A stretch of 64,000 nt of DNA from Moraxella sp035181385 (GCF_035181385.1 NZ_JAXCJK010000005.1:1-64000), one strand, 5' to 3'. Positions 16,625-25,573 are shown, counted from the first letter of the stretch. Notes: generated by a model from the sequence alone, not told the origin. Translations and numbers: made by a program.

Positions 16625-16893
16625 TTATCCACAGGTTTCACAAGTAAAAAATGACCATTTTGTGAAACATGGTTTGTTTTTTTAATGAATAAAATGACAA
16701 TAATGAATTGGTAAATGTCAACCCAATGATTTTTATTAAGTTATTGATTTTTATATTAAAAATAAAATAGCACACAATTTTTTGTAAAATTTAGCAATAC
16801 GCTTAAAGTGCCTATTTATCAAAGCATTCATCATGATGATTGTCTTTTATCCACAAAGTTATCCACAATTTTTGTGGATAAAAAATGGATAAC
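16625..16893. promoter_or_regulatory. Cluster of DnaA boxes in an AT-rich non-coding block
   Basis: The consensus DnaA box TTATCCACA occurs perfectly at 16625-16633, 16847-16855 and 16859-16867, and inverted (TGTGGATAA) at 16873-16881. A near-match follows at 16886-16893. The last two perfect boxes form a 9-bp inverted repeat. Two pairs of inverted GTTTCAC elements surround them (16635-16668 and 17008-17041). The whole 16437-17139 interval shows no gene. The order resembles a replication-control locus; function is unproven, and the plus-strand rRNA argues against this being the main origin. Confidence 0.7.
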
Positions 16894-17139
16894 TGATTCA
16901 GCCAATATGTGATAAGGCCTGAGTGAATGTTGATGAATTTTTTTTTGTGATTATTGAGCATTGAAAATTACTATTCAATCTGTACTCACATTCATCAAAA
17001 TGTCAATGTTTCACGATGGTGATGATGTCTGCTTGTGAAACTATTTAATCTTATTTTATATTGAATTTGAAAAATGGGTGAAAAAGATAAAAAAATGGCG
17101 ACAAATCGCCATTGGGATGTGATTGGCTTTTTGACCAAT

Positions 17140-17982
17140 TTAATCGTTTGGGTTTTGTGTTTTGCGATACATCAAATCCCAAGAAGTACGACCATAGTCA
17201 AGGCCACGCTTTTCAAATTTAGTCTGTGGGCGAAAAGCTGGACGAGGTGTAAAGTTGCCTTGACCTGAAATATTTTCAAGAATACTCATGTTGTCAAGTA
17301 CCTCAAGCATCCATAGGGCATAATGCTCCCAATCGGTTGCGGCATGAAAAGTACCGCCAATTTTGAGTGTGCGTGCGACAATTTCCATGCGATGGGTGGT
17401 AACAAAACGGCGTTTATAATGACGCTTTTTTTGCCAAGGGTCGGGAAAATAAAGCTGTATGGCATCAAGGTGTTCATCGGGTAGGTTGCTTAAAAGGGCA
17501 ATTGCATCACCGCTTAATACCTTTAGATTCTGCAAGCCTAATTCGTGGGCAATATAAGCGATACGCCCAATGCCTGGTTCATGAACTTCAATGCCAACAA
17601 AGTTATGCTCTGGATTGTTTTTTGCCATCTCAATAAGACTGTCTCCCATGCCAAAGCCAATTTCTAGCGTTAAAGGTGCATCCATACCGTTGGGCGTGTT
17701 GGCAAAATGGGTGCGTAAATTATTAATGTTGCTGACATCGCCCAGTTTGCCGAGCTCAAAACCGTGATTGAGAATATATGATGCGTAAGTGCTATTGGTT
17801 AGGGCAAGCTCGCTCGCCTGACTCATGTGTGTACGGCGTTTCATGAAAGTGTCAATTTGACGAAACTGTTCGGGTGTTTGGGCAAGACGGGCGATTTGCT
17901 CGCTGATGGCTTCACGGTCGGTATCTGGGCTTTGGCGGTCGCCACCAACAGGGGTTAAAAATTGTGAATTTGAATCAGTCAT
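17140..17982 (-). CDS. trmB: tRNA (guanine-N7-)-methyltransferase
   Basis: 280-aa SAM-dependent enzyme that makes m7G46 in tRNA. It shows the SAM site LTLEIGFGMGDSLIEMA, NFVGIEVHEPGIG, IQLYFPDPWQKKRHYKRRF and the end TKFEKRG. It is about 40 residues longer than E. coli TrmB, with the extra residues at the N-terminus (about residues 1-45). It reads away from engaged neighbours: the DnaA-box block lies downstream and an oppositely oriented membrane-protein gene lies upstream. Confidence 0.94.
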   Translation of the reverse strand: MTDSNSQFLTPVGGDRQSPDTDREAISEQIARLAQTPEQFRQIDTFMKRRTHMSQASELALTNSTYASYILNHGFELGKLGDVSNINNLRTHFANTPNGMDAPLTLEIGFGMGDSLIEMAKNNPEHNFVGIEVHEPGIGRIAYIAHELGLQNLKVLSGDAIALLSNLPDEHLDAIQLYFPDPWQKKRHYKRRFVTTHRMEIVARTLKIGGTFHAATDWEHYALWMLEVLDNMSILENISGQGNFTPRPAFRPQTKFEKRGLDYGRTSWDLMYRKTQNPND

Positions 17983-18088
17983 GGCTTTATTTGCATTAAA
18001 AAAAGGCGTAAAATGTTAAGGGTGTCATTATAAGCCAACCAACGCCCAACCGCAAATCATTTTATCATTCAATCTATTGGTCAAATTC

Positions 18089-19027
18089 ATGATTCGTTTG
18101 CCTTTTTTAGAAGATACCACACCACCACCATTTTATCGTGCCGACCTCACCGATGCTAAGCGTACCGAGCTTGACAGATGGTTTATTGGCTTGCGATCAC
18201 AAAAGTATTATTTAAAGAGGTTTGAAGAATTTGATCGGGCTGGTCAGATGCACCCTCGCTGGAATTGGGCAGCATTTTTTTGTACTTTTGGCTGGCTTTT
18301 GTATCGTAAACGCTACCTTGATTGCTTGGTGTATTGTGTGGCGGGTTGGTCATTTATTAAGGTAACCATTGCCATTACGCTGGTGGTGCTTGAATTTGCC
18401 GTCATTTCATTTTTGCCACAAGAATACCAAATGGCTGTGCGTGTGCTGGTGGGTGTGATGATTTGGTTGTTTTGGTCGAGTCAGGTGGCACGCTGGGCAG
18501 ATGCTTATTATTATCGTATGGCACGCCGTGAAATTGCTGATGTATTGGATTTTTATCCACGCAATAAAGATGAACAAAAGATGCACTTAAGGCGTGAGGG
18601 TGGTACCAGTTTGTTTGGTATGTCGGTGGCATTTGGCATATTTGGGGTGATTTTGGCGATTATTGTTGGGCAATTTGTACCGATCATCGCCATGCAAAAA
18701 GAACAATCGGTGATTTTTGAGAGTTATCGTTCTGCCAAAGCGGTACAAAAACGCGTGGAGCAAATCTATAATACCACACAAAAATGCCCAATTGATTTGC
18801 CAGTCTCTGTGGATAATCAACGAGTTTCTATGGTGGTTGTTGATAAGGCAGAAGGAGTGCAGACTGATTGTGCGGTCATGGCGACGGTTTCTGGATCTGG
18901 CTACCCTGTACGCTATTTAAACGGTGAAACGCTTGTCATTTATCATTATGTTGATTATAAGGGGCAAAGTGTGTGGCGGTGCCAAACTTCGCTCAACAAA
19001 AAACGCCACCCCAAAAGCTGTGTATGA
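18089..19027 (+). CDS. DUF2628-like membrane protein with pilin-like C-terminus
   Basis: 312-aa protein. The HPRWNWAAFFCTFGWLLYRKRYLDC segment (residues 59-83) resembles DUF2628 proteins, in which a short soluble part precedes several membrane helices. At least three hydrophobic segments follow (about residues 85-150 and 185-210). The C-terminal 100 residues are soluble, with an ESYRSAKAVQKRVEQIYN helix and the ending VWRCQTSLNKKRHPKSCV. That ending resembles the disulfide-closed end of type IV pilins. The start is the ATG at 18089; a TTG at 18077 is less likely. Function unknown. Confidence 0.65.
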   Translation: MIRLPFLEDTTPPPFYRADLTDAKRTELDRWFIGLRSQKYYLKRFEEFDRAGQMHPRWNWAAFFCTFGWLLYRKRYLDCLVYCVAGWSFIKVTIAITLVVLEFAVISFLPQEYQMAVRVLVGVMIWLFWSSQVARWADAYYYRMARREIADVLDFYPRNKDEQKMHLRREGGTSLFGMSVAFGIFGVILAIIVGQFVPIIAMQKEQSVIFESYRSAKAVQKRVEQIYNTTQKCPIDLPVSVDNQRVSMVVVDKAEGVQTDCAVMATVSGSGYPVRYLNGETLVIYHYVDYKGQSVWRCQTSLNKKRHPKSCV

Positions 19028-19032
19028 TGCAA

Positions 19033-21312
19033 CTACCAGCCGATTGGATTGATATCAAGTGAGATTTTGACTCCTTTAGAAGTTGGTAGGGCAAGGAGGT
19101 TTTGCCAGTGTGCGGATAATACAGCGTGCAAGGTTTTGCGATCCTTGGCAAGTAGTAGTAACTGCGTATGATATCGATTGTTTTTCTTATTCATGGGGGC
19201 ATCGGTTGCACCGCTTGTGATCAGGTTTGGCACATCAGGTAAACCTTTGGCGATTTGTTTGATGGCAATTCTGGCACGATTTTGGTTGTGGCTTTCTGCA
19301 CGAATGAGTGCGGCATGAGTGTAGGGTGGCAAACCGAGCAACTGCCTTTCTTTTAGCAAGATGTCGGCAAAGGCTAGATAGCCATACTTAATAAGTGTGA
19401 TGAGTAGAGGGTTATTGGGCTGGCGAGTTTGAATAAGTACATCGCCTGCTTTTTCGGCACGCCCTGCACGCCCTGCCACTTGTATGATTCGCTGAGCGGT
19501 ATGTTCAGGTGAGCGAAAATCAGGTGATAAAAATCCCAAATCTGCATCAGCCACCACCACAAGTGTTACATTGGGAAAATGGTGACCTTTGGCAATCATT
19601 TGTGTTCCCACTAAGATGGCAGGTTCACCCGTTAGGATTTTTGTGTACATGGCTTCCCACGCACCTTTTTTACGCATGGTGTCTCGATCAATTTGTAAAA
19701 TGGGGTAAACTTGCTCGGTGGTCTGTGGATTGGCAAAGATGGCGTGTAATTGTTCGGACAGCTTACTTGTGCCAAGTCCTAAGTCTTGCAGATTTTGGCT
19801 ATTGCACTCAGGGCAGGTGCGTGGCGTGTGTGTACAAAATCCGCAATGATGGCACTTTAATTGCCCAGAAGGATATTTATGTAGGGTTAAATGTGCATCA
19901 CAATGTGGGCAGTCTGCTTGCCAGCCACACGCATCGCAGATGAGTATTGGTGCATATCCACGCCGATTTAAAAAAACCAGTACCTGCTCGCCATGGGCTA
20001 GGCGTTGTTTGATTTGATGAATACTTTCATTGGATAATAGGGTTTTTTGCTCATTGCCATTCATTTGCATGATGCTTTTTGTGCCTTGACGAATGTCAAT
20101 GAGCTGTAAAACAGGGTTTTTAGCATTGCCAGCACGCTTTGTTAGACGACATTCGGTCAGTTTGTGGTCATGGCTTAATTTAAGCTGTTCAAGGCTTGGT
20201 GTGGCGGTTCCCAATACCACAGGTACACCCATTTGATGACCACGCCACATGGCCACCTCGCAGGCGTGATAGCGTAGGTGGTCTTGTTGCTTATAGGAAT
20301 TATCATGGGCCTCATCAACGATGACAAGCCCTAGATTGGCAAACGGATAAAGCACGCTTGAACGAGTGCCGATGATGATGTTGGCCTGACCTGTTTGGCA
20401 GTCTTGCCAGCCTTGCAGGCGTTCGGCGTCTGTCACGCCAGAGTGCAGTACACAGATGTTGGCATCAAAGCGTGAGCTAAATCGAGCTTTTGTCTGTGGC
20501 GTGAGTCCAATTTCAGGTATCAAAATTAAGACTTGTTTGCCAGATGATAAGGCGTGCCATATGGCTTGTAGGTAAACTTCGGTCTTGCCAGACCCTGTAA
20601 TGCCGTTTAATAATATGCCTTGATAAATACCATCATCAATGGCGTGTTTGATGGTGTCAAAAGCATCTTTTTGCTCATGATTAAGCGGTAAAATCTCATC
20701 TAGTAATTGGGCGGTCTTGGGTGTTAAATTTGGTTTGACATTGCTAATAAAAGAGCGGATAAGCCCTTTGTTTTCTAGAATTTTTAATTGAGTTTTATTG
20801 ACCTCCAGCTCTTTTAACCTAAGTTCACTTAGGCCTGCTGGGCTTTCTTTGATGGTATTAAATATTTGCCATTGTCTTTTGGCTGATTTGCTGATTTGAC
20901 TTTGGATAAATGTATCATCAATGCCATCTACAACCTCCCAAAAGTTAAGCTTCTGAATAATGCTCCTGCCTTGGTTGATGAGACTAGGTAGCATGACGGA
21001 TAAAGTTTCGCCCAGTGGGTAATGATAATAAGCGGACAGCCAATTTGCCAAGCGTAACAATTGGTCTGTGATGATGGGTGTCTCATCAAGGCATTCATCA
21101 ATCGGTCTTAACTTGTCTTGTGAGATATTGCTGTCGGCATGGTTGATGTGGGCGATGACAATACCAATGAGTTCTTGACGACCAAAAGGCACACGCACAC
21201 GGCTACCTATTGCTGGCAGAGTGCCGTCAATCAGGCACTCTGTTGGGCAAAGATAATCAAACAGTTGATATAGTGGTGTTGGTAGGGCGATGCGAATCAG
21301 GGAATTTTGCAT
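19033..21312 (-). CDS. priA: Primosomal protein N', replication restart helicase
   Basis: 759-aa PriA. It has the N-terminal DNA-binding region (RIALPTPLYQLFDYL, RVRVPFGRQELIGIV), Walker A GITGSGKTEVYLQAI, DEAH box VIVDEAHDNSY, zinc-binding cysteines (CDACGWQADCPHCDAHL, CHHCGFC, CPEC) and QVAGRAGRAEKAGDVLIQT. It reloads the replisome at stalled forks. I start at 21312, where the protein aligns with homologues; an in-frame upstream start would add eight residues. It lies convergent with the DUF2628-like gene and 37 bp after ridA. Confidence 0.96.
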   Translation of the reverse strand: MQNSLIRIALPTPLYQLFDYLCPTECLIDGTLPAIGSRVRVPFGRQELIGIVIAHINHADSNISQDKLRPIDECLDETPIITDQLLRLANWLSAYYHYPLGETLSVMLPSLINQGRSIIQKLNFWEVVDGIDDTFIQSQISKSAKRQWQIFNTIKESPAGLSELRLKELEVNKTQLKILENKGLIRSFISNVKPNLTPKTAQLLDEILPLNHEQKDAFDTIKHAIDDGIYQGILLNGITGSGKTEVYLQAIWHALSSGKQVLILIPEIGLTPQTKARFSSRFDANICVLHSGVTDAERLQGWQDCQTGQANIIIGTRSSVLYPFANLGLVIVDEAHDNSYKQQDHLRYHACEVAMWRGHQMGVPVVLGTATPSLEQLKLSHDHKLTECRLTKRAGNAKNPVLQLIDIRQGTKSIMQMNGNEQKTLLSNESIHQIKQRLAHGEQVLVFLNRRGYAPILICDACGWQADCPHCDAHLTLHKYPSGQLKCHHCGFCTHTPRTCPECNSQNLQDLGLGTSKLSEQLHAIFANPQTTEQVYPILQIDRDTMRKKGAWEAMYTKILTGEPAILVGTQMIAKGHHFPNVTLVVVADADLGFLSPDFRSPEHTAQRIIQVAGRAGRAEKAGDVLIQTRQPNNPLLITLIKYGYLAFADILLKERQLLGLPPYTHAALIRAESHNQNRARIAIKQIAKGLPDVPNLITSGATDAPMNKKNNRYHTQLLLLAKDRKTLHAVLSAHWQNLLALPTSKGVKISLDINPIGW

Positions 21313-21349
21313 GAGAAAAAAGACTTGGCTTACCAAGCCTTAAAAATAC

Positions 21350-21730
21350 TTATTCTAAATGCAAAATGGCTTCAATCTCAACCTCACCACCTTTGGGCAG
21401 AGCAGCAACTTGTACTGCCGCACGAGCAGGGTAGGGGGCACTTAGCCGTGCATCAAACACTTCATTTAATGCACCAAAATCATTCAAATCAGTCAAAGAC
21501 ACATTGAATTTTACGACATCATCTAGTGTGCCACCAGCAGCTTTGGCAATGGCAGCCAGATTATCAAAAGCCTGTTCAGCTTGGGCAGTAAAACCTTCTT
21601 TTAATTGCATGGTTTTTGGATCTAAGCCCAACTGACCTGAGATATAAACAGTGTTTCCAATTTTGATGGCTTGTGAATAGGTGCCAACTGCAGCAGGTGC
21701 ATCATCGGTATAAATGATTTGTCTTGCCAT
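21350..21730 (-). CDS. ridA: RidA family enamine/imine deaminase
   Basis: 126-aa RidA/YjgF protein. It shows the start IIYTDDAPAAVGTYSQAIK, VYISGQLGLDPKT and the C-terminal block YPARAAVQVAALPKGGEVEIEAI with the conserved substrate-binding Arg. It hydrolyses reactive 2-aminoacrylate and similar enamines made by PLP enzymes. The gene sits downstream of spoT, a common arrangement, with a small orphan gene between them. Confidence 0.95.
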   Translation of the reverse strand: MARQIIYTDDAPAAVGTYSQAIKIGNTVYISGQLGLDPKTMQLKEGFTAQAEQAFDNLAAIAKAAGGTLDDVVKFNVSLTDLNDFGALNEVFDARLSAPYPARAAVQVAALPKGGEVEIEAILHLE

Positions 21731-21801
21731 GAAAATTCCTTAATGGGCTTTAACTTGATGTGTCTAAATTTGAATGTATTGCAATATGAATGTGATGACC
21801 A

Positions 21802-21993
21802 TCAGTGATGGCTTTGAGCCTTGGTGCTTTGTAGGCGGGCGACAATTTTATCAAACAAACTCATGGCAGGTGCATCTGTATAGATGATTTTACCTGCAAC
21901 ATTGTCAGCGGTCTTTGGCAGGGTGTTTGGTTCAGTTTTACCCAAAAAAAAGGCCACTTCTTCTTTGGAATTTAAATCAATATTACAGCACAT
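21802..21993 (-). CDS. Small protein of unknown function
   Basis: 63-aa protein that I do not recognise. It begins MCCNIDLNSKEEVAFFLGK, has no signal peptide or membrane segment, and ends STKAQSHH. The ATG at 21993 is chosen because an AAAGGAG site stands 7 nt upstream; a longer reading would start at 22026. Its segment KIIYTDAPA copies the N-terminus of the downstream RidA (QIIYTDDAPA), and the DNA agrees at 23 of 25 positions apart from a 3-bp gap. It lies between spoT and ridA on the same strand. Confidence 0.6.
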   Translation of the reverse strand: MCCNIDLNSKEEVAFFLGKTEPNTLPKTADNVAGKIIYTDAPAMSLFDKIVARLQSTKAQSHH

Positions 21994-22080
21994 AAGGACG
22001 CTCCTTTTAAATGATTCATCGTTCATATTAAAGCAATTTTACGCTTAATATTCAAGTAATTTTTTAAGATGCCTAAAATA

Positions 22081-24282
22081 TTATTGGTATAGTCGCATGA
22101 TATTTGGATAGCCTAGAATTTGGCGAAGTTTTTGAATGCCATTTTCTAAATGTACGCGTGAACGCACCACAACATCAAGTGTGGTTGTGCCAATTTTGCT
22201 ATTTTTATCTTTATCATCAGCTTTAATGATTGTGTTTTCTACGCCAATATTAAGCGAGCGTAACTCATAGATGGCCTGACTGATTTGTTCTTCGTTGAGC
22301 GTGGCAAAAATACGCAGTTTTGCCGAAAAGTGCAATTGGTGTGCTGAATGATCAATTTTTATGCCATCTTTCCAATTCACTTGAATAATTTGGTATGGGT
22401 TGATGGTACGAATGGCGTTAAGCGAGTAGCATTTATGGCGGTGAATGACCAGCCCTTGACGAGCAGATAAATGACCAACAATGTGGTCGCCATAGATGGG
22501 GTTGCAACACTTGGCAAAGGTAACTTCCACGCCCTTAACACCGGCAAGTAAATGCTTGGATTGGGTAATTTCGTTGTCATCAGCGATGTCCACCTCTTCG
22601 CTAAATAGACGAGAAACAACAAGCTGTGCCAGTAGCGTGCCTGTGGCGATTTGCATAAAAATTTCTTGTCTGCCAGATGCACCACGCCACGCCAGAATAT
22701 CCGCCCATTCGTTGTCTGTAATGTCGTCAATGGCCTTATCATAGGCTTTTAGAGCGCGTATGAGTGCTTCTTTGCCAGCGTGTTCTTTTTGATCATCTGG
22801 TAGGCGTTTTAAAAATTTTAGAATCTCGCTTCGTGCTTTGTTGGTTGCCACAAAACCAAGCCAGTCAGCTTTTGGTGTTGCTTCTTTATCGGTATCAATG
22901 CTGACAAAATCGCCATCAGCCAACACCAGACCTAACTTTCCATGCTCGCCATTAATGTCTGCACCAGTGGCAATATTGCCGATACTGGGGCCAACAGCAT
23001 AGGCAAAATCCAGTGCGGTTGAGCCACGAGGCAGTTCGTACGCACGACCTTGTGGGCTGTAACAGACTATTTTTCGCTCGTGTAGGTAATTTAATAGTTC
23101 ATTAATGACGGCGACTGAATGCTCGCTATCTTCAACATCATTTTGCTTTGACTCATGATTGGCAAGGTCTTGCATATTGCGTAAGCTTGCCTGTACAACA
23201 GAATGACTGATATCGCCTTTGTCATTGCTAATGACACCAAGTCTGGCAGCTTCCTGCATGCGTTTGGTCAGAAGTGTGATTTTTATGTGGTTGTAATCTC
23301 GCTCATAAATAAGGCAAAGCGACTGGTTGCCGCCTGCTTGGGGCTTTCGGATATTATCACGAATTTGATCATCGCTGATCTCGTATTTTTGTACCAGATA
23401 AGATGCCAATTTATCGCATGATTCAATATCATTGAGCACCACCTCAAAGTCATACTGTCGAATCAAACGGTTGATTTGCCCACGATTTTTGAAGAACTGG
23501 CGATACATTGAAGTACGATTGTCAAGCACTTGCACATGACCGTTTAAATTCAAATGGCTTAATAAATTTTGTAGATAGGTGCTGATTTCTATTTTTTGGA
23601 AATTACGGCCAAGCCCATGTTGTAACAACTTATCGGTAAATTTATTGTACATCTCAGGATTGAGATTGCGATAGCAAAGCAGTTCAATATAGTCGGCGAT
23701 GTCATTAAGACCCATGATGCGTGCAAAAGGGATATAAAAATTGAGCGTCTCGGTGGCAGTGCGTTTTTGTTTTTCCTCGCTGACTGCATCTAGTGTGGAC
23801 ATATTGTGCAGGCGGTCAGAGAGCTTAATGATGAGTACGCGTGGGTCAATGAGTGTGGCGGTGAGAATTTTATGAAAAGTGGCGGCTTGGCTTTGTTGCT
23901 TATTCATGCTGGAGGATTTTAGTTTGGTTACACCATCAACAAGACGAGAAATGGTATCGCCGAATTCTACGCTTAGCATCTTGTTGGTAACCTCGGTATC
24001 CTCAACTGTGTCGTGTAAAATGGCTGCAATGATGGTGTCCTTATCCAGACGAAAACCTGCCAAAATCTCCGCCACTGCAATCGGGTGCGTGATGTATGGC
24101 TCTCCAGATTTACGCTTATCTTTAATATGTGCCACATCGCCAAAATGACAGGCGCGCAACACATCATGCCTTTCTGCTCTTTCCAGATAACCAATGGCAC
24201 GCATCAAGCTGTCACGAGCTTCATCGACTAAGGGGTGGCTTAGTTGACTGGGAATGTCATGCGGACGGTAGTTGGGTAGCAT
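22081..24282 (-). CDS. spoT: SpoT-type (p)ppGpp hydrolase with decayed synthetase domain
   Basis: 733-aa RelA/SpoT homologue. The hydrolase domain is intact: the YITHPIAVAEILAG segment, HDTVEDT metal motif and KLSDRLHNM are present. The synthetase region is poorly conserved: where active enzymes read GYQSLHT and EVQIRT, this one reads GNQSLCL and KITLLTK. TGS (RGSTALDFAYAVGPSIGN) and zinc-finger-like/ACT C-terminal regions remain (GVEVTFAKCCNPIYGD). I therefore predict hydrolase only, as reported for Acinetobacter SpoT, with a separate RelA as synthetase elsewhere. It lies downstream of rpoZ but a terminator separates them. Confidence 0.9.
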   Translation of the reverse strand: MLPNYRPHDIPSQLSHPLVDEARDSLMRAIGYLERAERHDVLRACHFGDVAHIKDKRKSGEPYITHPIAVAEILAGFRLDKDTIIAAILHDTVEDTEVTNKMLSVEFGDTISRLVDGVTKLKSSSMNKQQSQAATFHKILTATLIDPRVLIIKLSDRLHNMSTLDAVSEEKQKRTATETLNFYIPFARIMGLNDIADYIELLCYRNLNPEMYNKFTDKLLQHGLGRNFQKIEISTYLQNLLSHLNLNGHVQVLDNRTSMYRQFFKNRGQINRLIRQYDFEVVLNDIESCDKLASYLVQKYEISDDQIRDNIRKPQAGGNQSLCLIYERDYNHIKITLLTKRMQEAARLGVISNDKGDISHSVVQASLRNMQDLANHESKQNDVEDSEHSVAVINELLNYLHERKIVCYSPQGRAYELPRGSTALDFAYAVGPSIGNIATGADINGEHGKLGLVLADGDFVSIDTDKEATPKADWLGFVATNKARSEILKFLKRLPDDQKEHAGKEALIRALKAYDKAIDDITDNEWADILAWRGASGRQEIFMQIATGTLLAQLVVSRLFSEEVDIADDNEITQSKHLLAGVKGVEVTFAKCCNPIYGDHIVGHLSARQGLVIHRHKCYSLNAIRTINPYQIIQVNWKDGIKIDHSAHQLHFSAKLRIFATLNEEQISQAIYELRSLNIGVENTIIKADDKDKNSKIGTTTLDVVVRSRVHLENGIQKLRQILGYPNIMRLYQ

Positions 24283-24427
24283 AAGGACTCTTGATATTGA
24301 TGAATAAAGATATTATAAATATCAAGGATTGAGTTGCTTGTCAATAGCTTGATTGATTAATTTTTATCATTTGCCTATTTTTGTTGATTGTAAATATATT
24401 GTGATTAGTGTAAGTCATTGTTTTTTT

Positions 24428-24464
24428 ATGAAAAAACAAAAAACTGCACGGTGGTCGTGCAGTT
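24428..24464 (-). terminator. Intrinsic terminator after rpoZ
   Basis: A 9-bp perfect stem (24442-24450 with 24456-24464, 5-nt loop) is followed on the minus strand by a T-rich run. It would separate rpoZ transcripts from spoT. Confidence 0.75.
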
Positions 24465-24490
24465 CATGATTTTAAGTGGATTGATGCCAA

Positions 24491-24760
24491 TCAAAAATCA
24501 TCAGGGGTGAATTTTGAGATGTCCACAAGTTCTGGCACTTTGATGATAATTTCTTCATCTGGCTCGTCTAGGATTGTGCGAGTCACATTGCCAGCAGCGA
24601 TTTCACGCAGAGCAAGTACAGTTGGTTTGTCGTTTTCAACAATAACTGTTGGTTCGGCACTACCTTTAGCAAGCTGGCGTGCACGCTTGCTTGCCACCAA
24701 AATCAGCTCAAAGCGATTATCGACATTGTCCAGACAATCTTCAATCGTAACTCGTGCCAT
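24491..24760 (-). CDS. rpoZ: RNA polymerase omega subunit
   Basis: 89-aa omega subunit. The N-terminus MARVTIEDCLDNVDNRFELILVASKRARQL and ALREIAAGNV are diagnostic. It assists assembly of beta' and contributes to the ppGpp site of RNA polymerase. It precedes spoT as in E. coli, but gmk, its usual upstream partner, is at about 47 kb here. Confidence 0.95.
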   Translation of the reverse strand: MARVTIEDCLDNVDNRFELILVASKRARQLAKGSAEPTVIVENDKPTVLALREIAAGNVTRTILDEPDEEIIIKVPELVDISKFTPDDF

Positions 24761-24847
24761 AAACTCTCTCTTATTTTTAGTTGATTTGGATTGATAATCT
24801 TACTATTCTAGCAAATTCGCTTTGTTTTTAAAAGTATTTTCTCAAGA

Positions 24848-25573
24848 TTATTTACCCCTTGCGTCCGCCCAGATGATTTTGTGTAGTTGCAGTTGCAACC
24901 TGACAGGCAAGCCGTCTGCCAATATCCACTCGGCAAGCTGTATGGCAATGTTTGGCACATCAGACTTTCTTTCGTCTATCTCAAACATGGGCGAAAACCA
25001 CACCACACCACATTTGTTGTGCAAGTCAAATTCCCACAATTTTGCCACCGCCCAATCATAGTCGGTGCGGTCGGCGATGACGATTTTGAGTTGGTCGTGA
25101 GCGGTTAAATAATCCAAATTTTCCCACAAATTACGCTGACATTCGCCAGAGCTTGGTGTTTTTAGGTCCATCACTTTGGAGACTTGTACTGGCACCTCTT
25201 TGACACTTAATGCCCCTGCTGTCTCCAAAGACACTTCATAGCCTTGGTTTATAAGCAATTTCATCAAGGCAATGGCATTGGGCTGTGCCAAAGGCTCGCC
25301 CCCTGTTACGCACACACGCTTGCACGGATACTGGGCAATATCCGCCAAAATGTCATCAAGCGACAAGCGTACACCGCCTGTAAACGAATAGGTCGTATCG
25401 CAATACACGCACCGCAACGGGCAACCTGTCAAGCGAATAAAAATGGTCGGCAGTCCGCTCGTTAATGCTTCACCTTGCAATGAATAAAAAATCTCAGTGA
25501 TTTTAAGTCCTGTCGATGGGTCGGTGGTGGGAATGTGCGTGTTTCGTAAGTTTGGGGGCGTATCGGTTGGCAT
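24848..25573 (-). CDS. queE: 7-carboxy-7-deazaguanine synthase
   Basis: 241-aa radical SAM enzyme of queuosine synthesis that contracts the ring of CPH4. It carries EIFYSLQGEALTSGLPTIFIRLTGCPLRCVYCDT, where C-x3-C-x2-C holds the 4Fe-4S cluster, and CVTGGEPLAQPNAIALM. No other queuosine gene is adjacent. The start is the ATG at 25573; the first 22 residues (threonine- and proline-rich) are not conserved, so translation could begin slightly later. Confidence 0.94.
   Translation of the reverse strand: MPTDTPPNLRNTHIPTTDPSTGLKITEIFYSLQGEALTSGLPTIFIRLTGCPLRCVYCDTTYSFTGGVRLSLDDILADIAQYPCKRVCVTGGEPLAQPNAIALMKLLINQGYEVSLETAGALSVKEVPVQVSKVMDLKTPSSGECQRNLWENLDYLTAHDQLKIVIADRTDYDWAVAKLWEFDLHNKCGVVWFSPMFEIDERKSDVPNIAIQLAEWILADGLPVRLQLQLHKIIWADARGK

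Noticed and set aside
16437..17139. Main chromosomal origin oriC
   Set aside because: The DnaA-box cluster fits, but dnaA/dnaN are not near, and the plus-strand 5S rRNA and long plus-strand gene run to the left imply a fork passing through from the left. Kept only as a candidate replication-control locus.
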